Below, piece by piece: positions 1 to 9,690 of a stretch of DNA of 64,000 bases (the stretch's first letter is position 1; every line of letters starts with the position of its first letter). The position numbers and the translations under genes are program-made. Source of the stretch: JACCVL01 sp963704295. Lineage in GTDB: Bacteria; Actinomycetota; Actinomycetes; Propionibacteriales; Nocardioidaceae. The stretch is taken from contig OY969884.1 of the NCBI GenBank assembly GCA_963704295.1, positions 992,001 to 1,056,000 on the forward strand, read 5' to 3'. The notes beneath the pieces are model-generated. The model did not search any database, was not told the origin of the DNA, and was given only the letters and a program-made list of their open reading frames with translations.

Positions 1-972
<972 letters not shown>

Positions 973-1012
973 GTGCCGAAACAGTACGGGCAGCTGCGGG
1001 TGCGCGGCCGAC

Positions 1013-1282
1013 CTAGGTGCCGGGGACGACGCTTCGCGACGGCGAGGTGAGCAGGCCGGAGCCGGTGCCGGCGACCGCCCACGCGGCGTAGGGCAGCCAG
1101 CCGGGGGGGCTGCTGAGGAGGACACCGAGGAACAGCGACGCGAACGCCGCGCCGACCAATGCGACTCCGAGCGCCTGCTCGCGGCCGCGGCGCAGCGCCC
1201 GGCGCCGGGAGACCCACCGCCGGGCGAGGACCACCGCGCCCCAGGCCGCGGCGAACAGCAGCACGCACGCGATCAGCTGCAC
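1013..1282 (-). CDS. Small membrane protein, function unknown
   Basis: An 89-residue protein with two hydrophobic stretches (about residues 2-19 and 38-75) separated by a very basic segment (RRWVSRRRALRRGRE), so probably two or three membrane segments. The GTG start is preceded by a good Shine-Dalgarno (GGGAGG, five to six bases away), which is why a gene is called despite the lack of a recognised family. It lies between the YihY-family gene and the mutase on the same strand. Function unknown. Confidence 0.6.
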   Translation of the reverse strand: MQLIACVLLFAAAWGAVVLARRWVSRRRALRRGREQALGVALVGAAFASLFLGVLLSSPPGWLPYAAWAVAGTGSGLLTSPSRSVVPGT

Positions 1283-1318
1283 GTCGGACCTCCCGGCTCC
1301 CCGGGCGGAACCGTACCG

Positions 1319-2416
1319 TCAGCGTCGCGCCGTGCGCCGGACGAACGCCCAGACCCCGCCGACCAGCGCGGCGCCGAAGGCGAGTCCGCGGACGAAGGCA
1401 CCCAGCTCGTCCTCGTCGGTGCGGGTCCGCGCCGCCGCCGGCGACCGAGGCGCGGCTCCGGGCAGCGGCGTCGGAGACAGCGTCGGGGTGGTCTCCGGCG
1501 AGGTCTCGCCCCGCGACGCCCGCACCTCGGCCCCCACGGCCGCCCACGATGCGCCGTACAGCACCAGCCGGGAGAAGTAGTTCATCCACACGAGCAGGAC
1601 CAGCGAGACGCCGAGGGTGGCGAAGGCGGGGTTGCCCAGCGTGGCCGCCACCAGCGTGGCGGCCAGCAGCTTCATCACCTCGAAGCCGATCCCGCCGAGC
1701 AGCGCGGCCTCCCACCGGTCCCGTCGGGTCACCTCGGCGGTGTCCGCCAGCAGGCGGAACATGATGAGGAACAGCGCCGTGCTGGAGGCGACCCCGAGCA
1801 GGACTCCGACGGCACCGAACAGCAGGCTCATTCCGGGGACGTCTGCCAGCTCGAGCAGCCCGAGCAGCTCCGGGATCAGGGCCGCCACCCCGCTGGACAC
1901 AGCCACCGACACGATCAGCGTCAGCCCCAGGGCGACCAGCGCACCCAGGTCCACCGCCTTGCCGACCACGAAGTTGCGGCGCTCGGTCTGCGGGACCGCG
2001 AACACGCCCGCCAGGGACGTGCGCAACCCGGACAGCCAGCCGAGCCCGGCGTACAGCAGCCCGACGGCGCCGAACAGCGAGGCAGCCGTCGCGGCGTCCT
2101 GGAACGTGTCCAGGGCGATGCATCCGGTCTCGCCGGCGCAGCTCTCCTGCACGATGCCGGGGAAGGCCTGCACCAGCGCCGTGGACAGCGAGTCGCGCGC
2201 CTCCGGGTAGACACCGGCCACGAAGCCGACCGCCGCGAAGCCGAGCGCCAGCAGCGGGAAGAAGGACAGGAACGCGAAGTACGTGATGCCGCCGGCCAGC
2301 ACCGAGCCGTCCACGCGACCGTAGCGCTGCACCATCGCGATCAGCTGCTCGACCAAGCGGGACCGGGCCTGCACCGCCCCGGCGGTCTTCTTGACCGAGT
2401 CGATGGCGTTGCTCAT
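1319..2416 (-). CDS. YihY/virulence factor BrkB family membrane protein
   Basis: A 365-residue polytopic inner-membrane protein. The N-terminal part contains the family signature around GSVLAGGITYFAFLSFFPLL (residues about 38-57), followed by five or more hydrophobic helices up to about residue 285, then a low-complexity Thr/Pro/Ala linker and a last hydrophobic segment near the C-terminus. YihY/BrkB proteins are widespread; some were once annotated as RNase BN, which is wrong for this family. The molecular role is unknown. The start overlaps the stop of the upstream 2H phosphoesterase gene by ATGA, so the two are translationally coupled. Confidence 0.85.
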   Translation of the reverse strand: MSNAIDSVKKTAGAVQARSRLVEQLIAMVQRYGRVDGSVLAGGITYFAFLSFFPLLALGFAAVGFVAGVYPEARDSLSTALVQAFPGIVQESCAGETGCIALDTFQDAATAASLFGAVGLLYAGLGWLSGLRTSLAGVFAVPQTERRNFVVGKAVDLGALVALGLTLIVSVAVSSGVAALIPELLGLLELADVPGMSLLFGAVGVLLGVASSTALFLIMFRLLADTAEVTRRDRWEAALLGGIGFEVMKLLAATLVAATLGNPAFATLGVSLVLLVWMNYFSRLVLYGASWAAVGAEVRASRGETSPETTPTLSPTPLPGAAPRSPAAARTRTDEDELGAFVRGLAFGAALVGGVWAFVRRTARR

Positions 2417-2967
2417 CGAGGTGTGCCCCGGAGGGCGAGCCGGCGGAACTCCTTCCAGCCCACCGCCGCGTCGTGGACGTACAACACGAAGTCGTGCACG
2501 CCGAAGTCGCAGCGGTAGTCCGCGAGCGTGTCGAAGGCCCGGTCCAGGGCCGCGTCGTCCACGTGATGAGCCACCGTGACGTGCGGGTGGTACGGGAACT
2601 CCGGCTGGACGGCCAGCGGGCCGGTGCGCACGTCGCGAGCCAGCATCTCGCAGCGCGAGATCCCCTCCGCGACCGCGACGAACACCACCGGGGACACCGG
2701 GCGGAAGGTACCGGTCCCCCGCAGCCGCATCGTGAAGGCCGGGTGCCGCTCGGCGACGCTGGTCAGGTGCCGCTCGATGTCGGGCAGTGCGGCGGCTGCG
2801 ACCTCCGTCGGAGGGACCAGCGTGACGTGGGTGGGGACGATGCCCGCCTGGTCGTCACCGAACGAGGCACGGTAGGCCTGGAGCCGGCTCGCAAACGGCT
2901 CCGGCACCGCGACCGCGACCCCGATGGTGAGTGCGCCGTCCACGCTCGCCCCCGCCTCCGATGTCAT
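2413..2967 (-). CDS. 2'-5' RNA ligase / 2H phosphoesterase family protein
   Basis: A 184-residue protein with the two HxT motifs that define the 2H phosphoesterase (LigT-like) fold: THVTLVPP near residue 48 and HPHVTVAHH near residue 130. The two histidines and threonines form the catalytic site for cyclic phosphodiester or 2'-5' phosphodiester chemistry; the natural substrate is usually unknown. The ATG at 2967 was chosen because it gives normal family length; upstream in-frame sequence runs into trpS. The gene ends in an ATGA overlap with the YihY-family gene. A second 2H protein of similar size occurs at 32004-32531. Confidence 0.82.
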   Translation of the reverse strand: MTSEAGASVDGALTIGVAVAVPEPFASRLQAYRASFGDDQAGIVPTHVTLVPPTEVAAAALPDIERHLTSVAERHPAFTMRLRGTGTFRPVSPVVFVAVAEGISRCEMLARDVRTGPLAVQPEFPYHPHVTVAHHVDDAALDRAFDTLADYRCDFGVHDFVLYVHDAAVGWKEFRRLALRGTPR

Positions 2968-3005
2968 GGGGACGACCCTAACGACAGCTGCGCGGGACGG
3001 CCCGC

Positions 3006-4022
3006 TCAGCCCGGCCGGACGAACCCGACCCGGTCGTAGACCGCCGCCAGCGTGCCGGCGGCGACCTCCCGGGCCCGTTCGGCGCCGCGGACCAGCACCT
3101 TGTCGAGCTCGGCGCGGTCGGCCAGCAGCTCGAGCGTGCGGGCACGGAACGGCGTGCCGAAAGCGGTCACCGCGTCCGCCACCTGCTGCTTCAGCTCGCC
3201 GTAGCCGCTGCCGACGTAGGCCCGCTCCAGGTCGGCGATCGAGGTGCCGGTCAGCGCCGACTGGATCGTCAGCAGGTTCGACACCCCGGGCTTGTCGGCC
3301 GCGTCGTAGCGCACCTCCCGCCCGGAGTCGGTGACCGCCGAGCGCAGCTTCTTGGCGTTGACCGCCGGGTCGTCGAGCAGGAACAGGCACCCCGGGCCGG
3401 GCAGGGACTTGCTCATCTGCTTGTCCGGGTTCTGCAGGTCGAGGATCTTCGCCGTGTCCTTGACGATGTACGCCTCCGGCACGACGAAGGTGCGGCCGAA
3501 CCGGTGGTTGAAGCGTCCGGCGAGATCCCGGGTCAGCTCCAGGTGCTGGCGCTGGTCCTCGCCGACCGGCACCTGGTGTGCCTGGTAGAGCAGGATGTCG
3601 GCAGCCTGCAGCACCGGGTAGGTGAACAGCCCGACGCTGGCGCGGTCGGAGCCGGCCCGAGCGCTCTTGTCCTTGAACTGCGTCATCCGGCCGGCCTCGC
3701 CGAACCCGGTCTGGCAGCCGAGCACCCAGGCCAGCTGGGCGTGCTCGGGCACCTGGCTCTGCACGAACAGCGTCGCCCGCTCGGGGTCGATGCCGGCGGC
3801 CAACAGCTGCGCCGCCGCCCGGTAGGTGCGCTCGCGCAGCAGCGCCGGGTCGTGCTCGACGGTGATCGCGTGCAGGTCGACCACGCAGTAGAAGGCGTCG
3901 TGGTCGTCCTGCAGTGGCACCCACTGGCGGAGCGCGCCGAGGTAGTTGCCGAGGTGGAACGAGTCGGCGGTCGGCTGGATGCCGGAGAGCACCCGGGGCT
4001 GGTCGACGGACATGCCCGGCAT
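3006..4022 (-). CDS. trpS: Tryptophan--tRNA ligase
   Basis: Class I aminoacyl-tRNA synthetase charging tRNA-Trp in the cytoplasm. The 338 residues match bacterial TrpS length. The HIGH-equivalent is FHLGNYLGALRQW (about residues 22-34) and the KMSKS loop is QMSKS in KQMSKSLPGPG, preceded by the Trp-family VGEDQRQHLELTRDLA stretch. An alternative ATG nine bases downstream (MSVDQ) is equally possible. It starts only four bases after the stop of the CNNM/CorC-type gene, so both are likely one transcript. Confidence 0.95.
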   Translation of the reverse strand: MPGMSVDQPRVLSGIQPTADSFHLGNYLGALRQWVPLQDDHDAFYCVVDLHAITVEHDPALLRERTYRAAAQLLAAGIDPERATLFVQSQVPEHAQLAWVLGCQTGFGEAGRMTQFKDKSARAGSDRASVGLFTYPVLQAADILLYQAHQVPVGEDQRQHLELTRDLAGRFNHRFGRTFVVPEAYIVKDTAKILDLQNPDKQMSKSLPGPGCLFLLDDPAVNAKKLRSAVTDSGREVRYDAADKPGVSNLLTIQSALTGTSIADLERAYVGSGYGELKQQVADAVTAFGTPFRARTLELLADRAELDKVLVRGAERAREVAAGTLAAVYDRVGFVRPG

Positions 4023-4026
4023 TCTG

Positions 4027-5316
4027 TCAGCCGGTCGCGCCCTCCGCGGCGCGCACCCGGACCCGCTCGATCCGGCGGCCGTCCATCGTGACCACGCTCA
4101 GCACGTTGCCGTCCACCTCGCACTCGTCGCCGGTGCGCGGCAGTCGGCCGAGCGTGGCGGTGATGTAGCCGGCGACGGTCTCGTACGGCCCGTCCGGCAG
4201 CTCCAACCCGGTCTCGTCCTCGAAGTCCTGCAGGTTCAGCAGGCCGTCGACCTCCACCTCGCCGCCGACGAAGCGCTGGGTCTGCGACTCGTCGTCGTCG
4301 TACTCGTCGCGGATGTCGCCGACCAGCTCCTCGACCAAGTCCTCCATCGTGACGATCCCGGCGGTACCGCCGTACTCATCGACGACGATCGCCAGGTGCA
4401 CGCCCTCCCGACGCATATCGGCCAGGGCGGGCAGCACCTCGCGGGTGCCGGGCAGCATCAGCGTGTCCCGGGACAGCTCGCCGACGCGTACCGCGCGGCC
4501 GCTGATCCCCTGCTGGAACAGGTCCCGGACGTGCAGGAAACCGATCACGTCGTCGGACGAGCCACGGATCACCGGGTATCGCGAGTGCGGTCGCTCCGCT
4601 GCGAACGCGGCCGCCTTGAACGCCGGCATCGACGCGTCGACGAAGTCCACCTCGGTCCGCGGGATCATCACCTCGCGGATCTGCCGGTCACCGGCCTCGA
4701 AGACCTCCTCGACGATGCGGCGCTCCTCGTCGGTCAGCGTCTCGTGGCTGCTGACCAGCTCGCGCAGCTCCTCGTCGCTCATCCGCTCCCGCTGCGCCGC
4801 CGGGTCGCCACCGAGCAGCCGCAGCACCACGTCCGTGGACCAGCCGAGCAGCCAGATCACCGGCCGCAGCGCGGTCGCGATCTTGTCCACGACCGGGGCG
4901 AGCAGCAGCGCCGCCCCCTCGGCACGCTGCAGGGCCAGCCGCTTGGCCACCAGCTCGCCGAGCACGATCGAGACGTAGGAGATCACCAGCGTGATCAGCA
5001 CCAGCGCCAGCACGTCGGCGACACCGGGCGAAAGGTCCAGGCCCTCGAGCTCGGGGGCCAGTTCGTCGGCCAGTGTCGCCCCACCGAACGCCGCGGACAG
5101 GAAGCCCATCAGCGTGACGCCGATCTGCACCGCGGACAGGAAGCGGTTGGGGTCGGCAGCCACCCGGGCCACCGCCTGCCCGCGCTTGCCGCGCTGGGCC
5201 AGCGACCGGATCTGGCTGTCGCGCAGCGACACCAGGGCGATCTCCGCGGCGGCGAAGAAGCCACCCAGGATCACGAACAGCACGATCAGGGTGATGTTCA
5301 GCCCGACGGAGTTCAC
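4027..5316 (-). CDS. HlyC/CorC-type CNNM transporter-like protein with CBS pair
   Basis: A 429-residue protein in three parts: a CNNM (DUF21) membrane domain (residues about 1-180, beginning with a hydrophobic segment and FFAAAEIALVSLRDSQIRSL), two CBS domains (about 205-330, including EVMIPRTEVDFVD and VDEYGGTAGIVTMEDLVEE) and a C-terminal CorC_HlyC domain. Relatives take part in Mg2+/Co2+ efflux or resistance; older labels as haemolysin are misleading. The start is a GTG. It lies directly upstream of trpS on the same strand with a four-base gap. Confidence 0.9.
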   Translation of the reverse strand: MNSVGLNITLIVLFVILGGFFAAAEIALVSLRDSQIRSLAQRGKRGQAVARVAADPNRFLSAVQIGVTLMGFLSAAFGGATLADELAPELEGLDLSPGVADVLALVLITLVISYVSIVLGELVAKRLALQRAEGAALLLAPVVDKIATALRPVIWLLGWSTDVVLRLLGGDPAAQRERMSDEELRELVSSHETLTDEERRIVEEVFEAGDRQIREVMIPRTEVDFVDASMPAFKAAAFAAERPHSRYPVIRGSSDDVIGFLHVRDLFQQGISGRAVRVGELSRDTLMLPGTREVLPALADMRREGVHLAIVVDEYGGTAGIVTMEDLVEELVGDIRDEYDDDESQTQRFVGGEVEVDGLLNLQDFEDETGLELPDGPYETVAGYITATLGRLPRTGDECEVDGNVLSVVTMDGRRIERVRVRAAEGATG

Positions 5317-5386
5317 GGGTCACCGCCGCCCGGCGAGAGCGCGTCGGCGACCCGAGCGTCTAACGCTGTCGGCCATGCGGGCGAGC

Positions 5387-6325
5387 CTAGCGGCGGACGG
5401 CGGGACGCCCGGCGGCGATCCGCCACCAGGCCTCGTGCCGGCGGCCCGGGCTGAGGACGACCAGGTCGGTGCCGGTACGCAGCGCGTCCGGCGGGCAGCT
5501 CATCGGCTCGACCGCCACCCCGTGCGGCGCGCCGGGCTCGGCCGGCCGGCCGGGGGTGTGCACCTGCACCCAGCGGCCCCAGTCCCCCCAGGTGAGCGAC
5601 ACGCCGGGGTGGCCCGCCGGCCCGGCCGGCTGCGACGTGCCGCGCAGCATCACCACCGGCTGCCCGTCCCGGCTCGAGGCGAGGTCGGTGAAGCAGTGGT
5701 CGAACGTCCGGCTCCCGATCACCGCCGGCCGGCGGAAGTCGGCTGCGACGTCCTGCACCGGCGCCGAGCCGGTGGGCAGCAGCCGATCGTCGATCTCCAA
5801 CCGGGTCGCGGCGGGCAGGGTCAGCTCGGTGGTCACCGGCGGGTCCCCGCAGACCAGGTAGGGGTGCGCCCCGCACCCGTACGGCAGCGGGCGGTCGCCG
5901 ACGTTGGTCCCGACCAGTAGGACGCCCAACCCGTCGTCGGCGAGGGTGTAGGTCACGGCGAGGTGCAGCCGGAACGGCCAGCCGGGGCCGGTCGGGACCT
6001 CCAGCTCCAGCGCGGCCCGCTGCACCCGGGCGTCCGCCACCCGCCAGCGCTGGCTGTGTGCCAGCCCGTGCAGGGCGTGCCCCCGGTCCGGCTCGGTCAC
6101 GGGCAGCCGGAGTCGTTCCCCGCCGAAGGTGTAGCAGGCGTCGCCCACCCGGTTCGGCCAGGGCGCGAGCACCGACCCGCGGTGCCGGTCGTCCGGGCCA
6201 CCCGGCGCCGGTTCCACCAGATCGGCGCCGTCGTGGCTGAGCCGTCCCAACCGGGCGCCGAACGGGTGCACGACCGCTCGATAGCCGCCGTGCCGCAGCG
6301 GCACCGCGTCAGCCTCGGCGCTCAC
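5387..6325 (-). CDS. Aldose 1-epimerase (galactose mutarotase) family protein
   Basis: A 312-residue galactose mutarotase-like protein that would interconvert alpha and beta anomers of galactose or a related aldose. Family features include APWPNRVGDACYTFGG (substrate Arg region), GHALHGLAH (catalytic-type His near residue 98) and YGCGAHPYLVCG (second His). The actinobacterial subtype is supported by the C-terminal VAVEPMSCPPDA containing the Glu used as general base. The GTG start overlaps the stop of the alpha-galactosidase gene by GTGA, so the products are translationally coupled; with galK opposite, this forms a galactoside-use module. Confidence 0.87.
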   Translation of the reverse strand: MSAEADAVPLRHGGYRAVVHPFGARLGRLSHDGADLVEPAPGGPDDRHRGSVLAPWPNRVGDACYTFGGERLRLPVTEPDRGHALHGLAHSQRWRVADARVQRAALELEVPTGPGWPFRLHLAVTYTLADDGLGVLLVGTNVGDRPLPYGCGAHPYLVCGDPPVTTELTLPAATRLEIDDRLLPTGSAPVQDVAADFRRPAVIGSRTFDHCFTDLASSRDGQPVVMLRGTSQPAGPAGHPGVSLTWGDWGRWVQVHTPGRPAEPGAPHGVAVEPMSCPPDALRTGTDLVVLSPGRRHEAWWRIAAGRPAVRR

Positions 6326-8487
6326 GCGCGGACCGGGCCAGCCGCGGTCGCCCGCAGCACGGTCGCCGACTCCGGCAGCAGCGCCGGCAGCGCCACCCCG
6401 ACGTCGGTGAGCACCGAGCCGGCCAGCCGAACGGGGCCGTGCTCGGTCCACGACGCCGACAGGGACGTCCGTGGCGTGCTGTCCGAGGGCGGCGGCCCGA
6501 CCACCTCGACGTCGTAGCGCCGGGCCGGGTCGAGGCCGGGAAGCCGGACCGGAGCCGGCACCGCCTGCGCCGAGGTGGCCAGCCCCACCACCGCGAACAG
6601 CGCGCGGTCGCGGGTCGGGGACACCACGCCGTGCACCCACTGGGCGGCGTCCGGGGAGTCGGCGCGCACCGTGCGCCCGCTGTGCAGCAGATCCCGCTCG
6701 GCCTTGTACAGCCGCACCCAGCCCGCCAGCTCCTCGTTCTGCGCCGGGGTCAGCAGCCGCACGTCGCACTCGATGCCGAAGTGGCCGAACAGGGCGGTCG
6801 CCGCGCGGAAGGACAGCCGGTGCGCCCGCCCGGTCGTGTGCGCCGGTGCCGCGCCGACGTGCGAGCCGACCAGCTCGGGCGGCAGCAGCAGCCCGGTCCA
6901 GCGCTGGATGTGCTGCCGCTCGAGCGGGTCGTTGCAGTCGCTCGCCCAGACCCGGTCGGTCCGCTCCAGCACGGCGAGGTCCACCCGCGCGCCCCCAGAG
7001 GCGCAGCTCTCGATCTCGAGGCCGGGCTGCGCGTCCCGGAGCTCGTCGAGCATCCGGTAGACGGCGAGCGTCTGCTCGTGCACGGCGCCGGCAGTGTCCA
7101 CCAGGTCCCGGTTCATGTCCCACTTCAGGAAGCCGATCTCGTACTCGTCCAGCAACGCCAACAGCGCCTGGAGGACGTGCTCGTAGACCGCCGGGCGGCG
7201 CAGGTCCAACAGGTGCTGGTTCCGCCAGGCCGGCGGATCCTGGTCGCGTCCGCGCAGCAGCCAGTCCGGGTGTGCCCGGGCAAGGTCGGAGTCCCGGTTG
7301 ACCATCTCCGGCTCGACCCACAGGCCGAACTCCATCCCCAGGTCGCGGACGAGGTCGACCAGGGGGTGCAGTCCGTCCGGCCACACGGTCGCGTCCACGG
7401 TCCAGTCACCGAGCCCCGCACGGTCGCTCCTCCGCCCGGAGAACCACCCGTCGTCCAGCACGAAGCGCTCCACCCCGAGACCGGCGGCCGTGCCCGCCAG
7501 CTCGCGCAGCTGCTCGACGTCGTGGTCGACGTAGACCGCCTCCCACGTGTTCAGCGTCACCGGCCTCGACCGGGTGGGGTGCGCCGGCCGGGCGCGCACG
7601 TACCGGTGCAGCCGGTCGGTCAGCCCGTCGAGCCCCTGGTCCGACCACGCGGCGACCAGCCACGGCGACGCGTACTGCGCGCCCGGCTCGAGGACGACCT
7701 CGCCGGGCGCGAGCAGCTCGCCCCCACCGAGCACACCCTCACCGGTGGGCAGCCGCTCGGCCCAGGTGCGGTGGTCGCCGCTCCAGGCAACGTGTACGCC
7801 CCAGACCTCGCCGTGCCCGAAGCCGAAACCCGAGGTGCCCGCGACGAGGAGCAGCGACGCATCGTGTCCGGTCCGCCCGTGCCGGCCGTCCCGCACCCAC
7901 GCACCCTGCTGCAGCAACCGGCGTTGGGGATGCCGCTCCCGGCACCACCGGCCGGTCAGGTCGAGCAGCTCCGCGGCGGGTGCGGCCAGCGGCAGACAGG
8001 CCAGCAGCCCGGCCAGCGCGTACGGCTGCGCACCGACGTTGTCCAGGACGTGCCGGACGCGCAGCACGCCCTCGAAGGTCAGCTCGACGGTGCTGGTCAC
8101 CCGCAGGCCGAGCAGAGCGTCCTCGGCCCGCACCGTGCAGGTGGACGTGGCCGTCGCCTGGTCGACGCGGACGTCGACGGTGGCGAGCAGGGGGCCCGCC
8201 GGCCGCGGCCGGCCGGACGCAGCGGCGAGCGGGTGGCCGCTCAGCCCGGGACGCCCGGTCCAGCCGCGAGACGCCTCTGGCAGCAGCCCCACCCGGCCCG
8301 GCCGGTCCAGCGAACTGTGCGGGACCGGCGGCACCGTGACCGCGACCGCGGCCTCCTGGTCGGTCCGGTCCAGGTCCCCGAGGTCGGCGCCCCAGTGCAC
8401 GAACCCGAACGGATCCACGCCGCCGCCTGCGAGCAGCAGGCTGGTGCCGGCGCGCCGAAACAAGACGGTGCTGGGCGTGGGCGGCAT
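6322..8487 (-). CDS. GH36-type alpha-galactosidase
   Basis: A 721-residue glycoside hydrolase of clan GH-D that would release galactose from alpha-galactosides such as melibiose or raffinose. A beta-sandwich N-terminal domain (about 1-320) precedes a TIM barrel with RFVLDDGWFSGRR, the nucleophile motif FLKWDMNRD (Asp near residue 456) and the acid/base motif ASDCNDPLERQ (Asp near residue 520). No signal peptide is evident, so the enzyme is probably cytoplasmic and depends on an importer outside this window. The ATG at 8487 is only 33 bases from the divergent galK start. Confidence 0.93.
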   Translation of the reverse strand: MPPTPSTVLFRRAGTSLLLAGGGVDPFGFVHWGADLGDLDRTDQEAAVAVTVPPVPHSSLDRPGRVGLLPEASRGWTGRPGLSGHPLAAASGRPRPAGPLLATVDVRVDQATATSTCTVRAEDALLGLRVTSTVELTFEGVLRVRHVLDNVGAQPYALAGLLACLPLAAPAAELLDLTGRWCRERHPQRRLLQQGAWVRDGRHGRTGHDASLLLVAGTSGFGFGHGEVWGVHVAWSGDHRTWAERLPTGEGVLGGGELLAPGEVVLEPGAQYASPWLVAAWSDQGLDGLTDRLHRYVRARPAHPTRSRPVTLNTWEAVYVDHDVEQLRELAGTAAGLGVERFVLDDGWFSGRRSDRAGLGDWTVDATVWPDGLHPLVDLVRDLGMEFGLWVEPEMVNRDSDLARAHPDWLLRGRDQDPPAWRNQHLLDLRRPAVYEHVLQALLALLDEYEIGFLKWDMNRDLVDTAGAVHEQTLAVYRMLDELRDAQPGLEIESCASGGARVDLAVLERTDRVWASDCNDPLERQHIQRWTGLLLPPELVGSHVGAAPAHTTGRAHRLSFRAATALFGHFGIECDVRLLTPAQNEELAGWVRLYKAERDLLHSGRTVRADSPDAAQWVHGVVSPTRDRALFAVVGLATSAQAVPAPVRLPGLDPARRYDVEVVGPPPSDSTPRTSLSASWTEHGPVRLAGSVLTDVGVALPALLPESATVLRATAAGPVRA

Positions 8488-8520
8488 GCGGTGATCATCC
8501 CGCACCCCGACACTGAGCGG

Positions 8521-9639
8521 ATGGGATCGCGACCGCGCTGGGGCTGGTCCGCCCCCGGCCGGGTCAACCTGATGGGCGAGCACACCGACTACAACGACGG
8601 GTGGGTGCTGCCGGTCGCCATCGACCGGCGCACTCGGGTGGCGCTGGCACTGCGGTCCGACGACCTGGTCCGGTTCTGGTCGGCACAGGCGGACCAGCCG
8701 GACTGCCCGGTGGAGACGACGACGAACACCCGGCCGGGGGACGTGACCGGCTGGGCGGCGTACCTGGCCGGGGTGGTGTGGGCCCTCCGCTCCGACGGAC
8801 ACTCGCTGCCCGGGCTCGACATCTGGGTGGACAGCGAGGTGCCGATAGGTGCCGGGCTGTCCTCGTCCGCCGCGCTGGAGTGCGCGCTGGCCGTTGCCAT
8901 CGACGATCGGATGGGACTGCGGCTGGGTCGGGACCGGTTGGCCACGCTGACCCGGCGGGCGGAGAACGACTACGCCGGCGCACCCACCGGCGTGATGGAC
9001 CAGGTGGCGTCCCTACACGGTCAGGCGGGCCACGCGCTGCTGCTGGACACCCGGACGATGCAGCGGCAGCAGGTGCCCTGTGACCCGGCCGCCGCGGGCA
9101 TCGTGCTGCTGGTGGTCGACACCCGGGCCGCGCACCAGCTGTCCGACGGTGGCGGTTACGCCGCCGTGCGGGACCAGTGCGAGCGGGCGGCCGGGCTGCT
9201 CGGCGCGGCCGCGCTGCGGGACGTGTCGTGGACGGACCTCGACCGGCTGCCCGAGCTGGCCCCGGACGGCCCGGTCCTGCAACGCCGAGCCCGGCACGTG
9301 CTGTCCGACAACGCCCGAGTGCACGAGGCCGTCGAGCTCGTGGGCGCGGGCGAGTGGGCAGCTCTCGGCCGCACCTTCGTCGCCTCGCACGCGTCGCTCC
9401 GCGACGACTTCGGGATCAGCTGCGCCGAGCTGGACGTGGCGGTCGCGGAGTCCGTCGACGCCGGCGCCCTCGGGGCGCGGATGACCGGCGGTGGATTCGG
9501 TGGCAGCGCGGTCGCGCTGGTTCCGTCCGACGCGGTGCCGCGGGTGACCGGCGCCTGCCGCTCCGCCTTCGCCGCTCGCGACTGGCCCGAGCCGCACGTG
9601 TTCGCGGTGCAGCCCGGCGATGGCGCCGGTCGGCTGTGA
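8521..9639 (+). CDS. galK: Galactokinase
   Basis: GHMP-superfamily kinase that phosphorylates galactose to galactose 1-phosphate, the entry step of the Leloir pathway. The 372 residues include the galactokinase signature GRVNLMGEHTDYNDG (about residues 11-25), the ATP-binding loop PIGAGLSSSAALE (about 111-123) and the C-terminal GARMTGGGFGGSA (about 320-332). An in-frame GTG at 8491 could add ten residues, but it would leave only three bases to the divergent alpha-galactosidase start. galT and galE are not in the window. Confidence 0.95.
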   Translation: MGSRPRWGWSAPGRVNLMGEHTDYNDGWVLPVAIDRRTRVALALRSDDLVRFWSAQADQPDCPVETTTNTRPGDVTGWAAYLAGVVWALRSDGHSLPGLDIWVDSEVPIGAGLSSSAALECALAVAIDDRMGLRLGRDRLATLTRRAENDYAGAPTGVMDQVASLHGQAGHALLLDTRTMQRQQVPCDPAAAGIVLLVVDTRAAHQLSDGGGYAAVRDQCERAAGLLGAAALRDVSWTDLDRLPELAPDGPVLQRRARHVLSDNARVHEAVELVGAGEWAALGRTFVASHASLRDDFGISCAELDVAVAESVDAGALGARMTGGGFGGSAVALVPSDAVPRVTGACRSAFAARDWPEPHVFAVQPGDGAGRL

Positions 9640-9690
9640 CCGGTAGCAAACTCCTTTGCGGCCCCGCCCGCACACACCCGAGGATGACGC

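Noticed and set aside
9643..9660. GCAAA-CTCC-TTTGC hairpin after galK
   Set aside because: Only a five-base AT-containing stem and no T tract; too weak to call a terminator.
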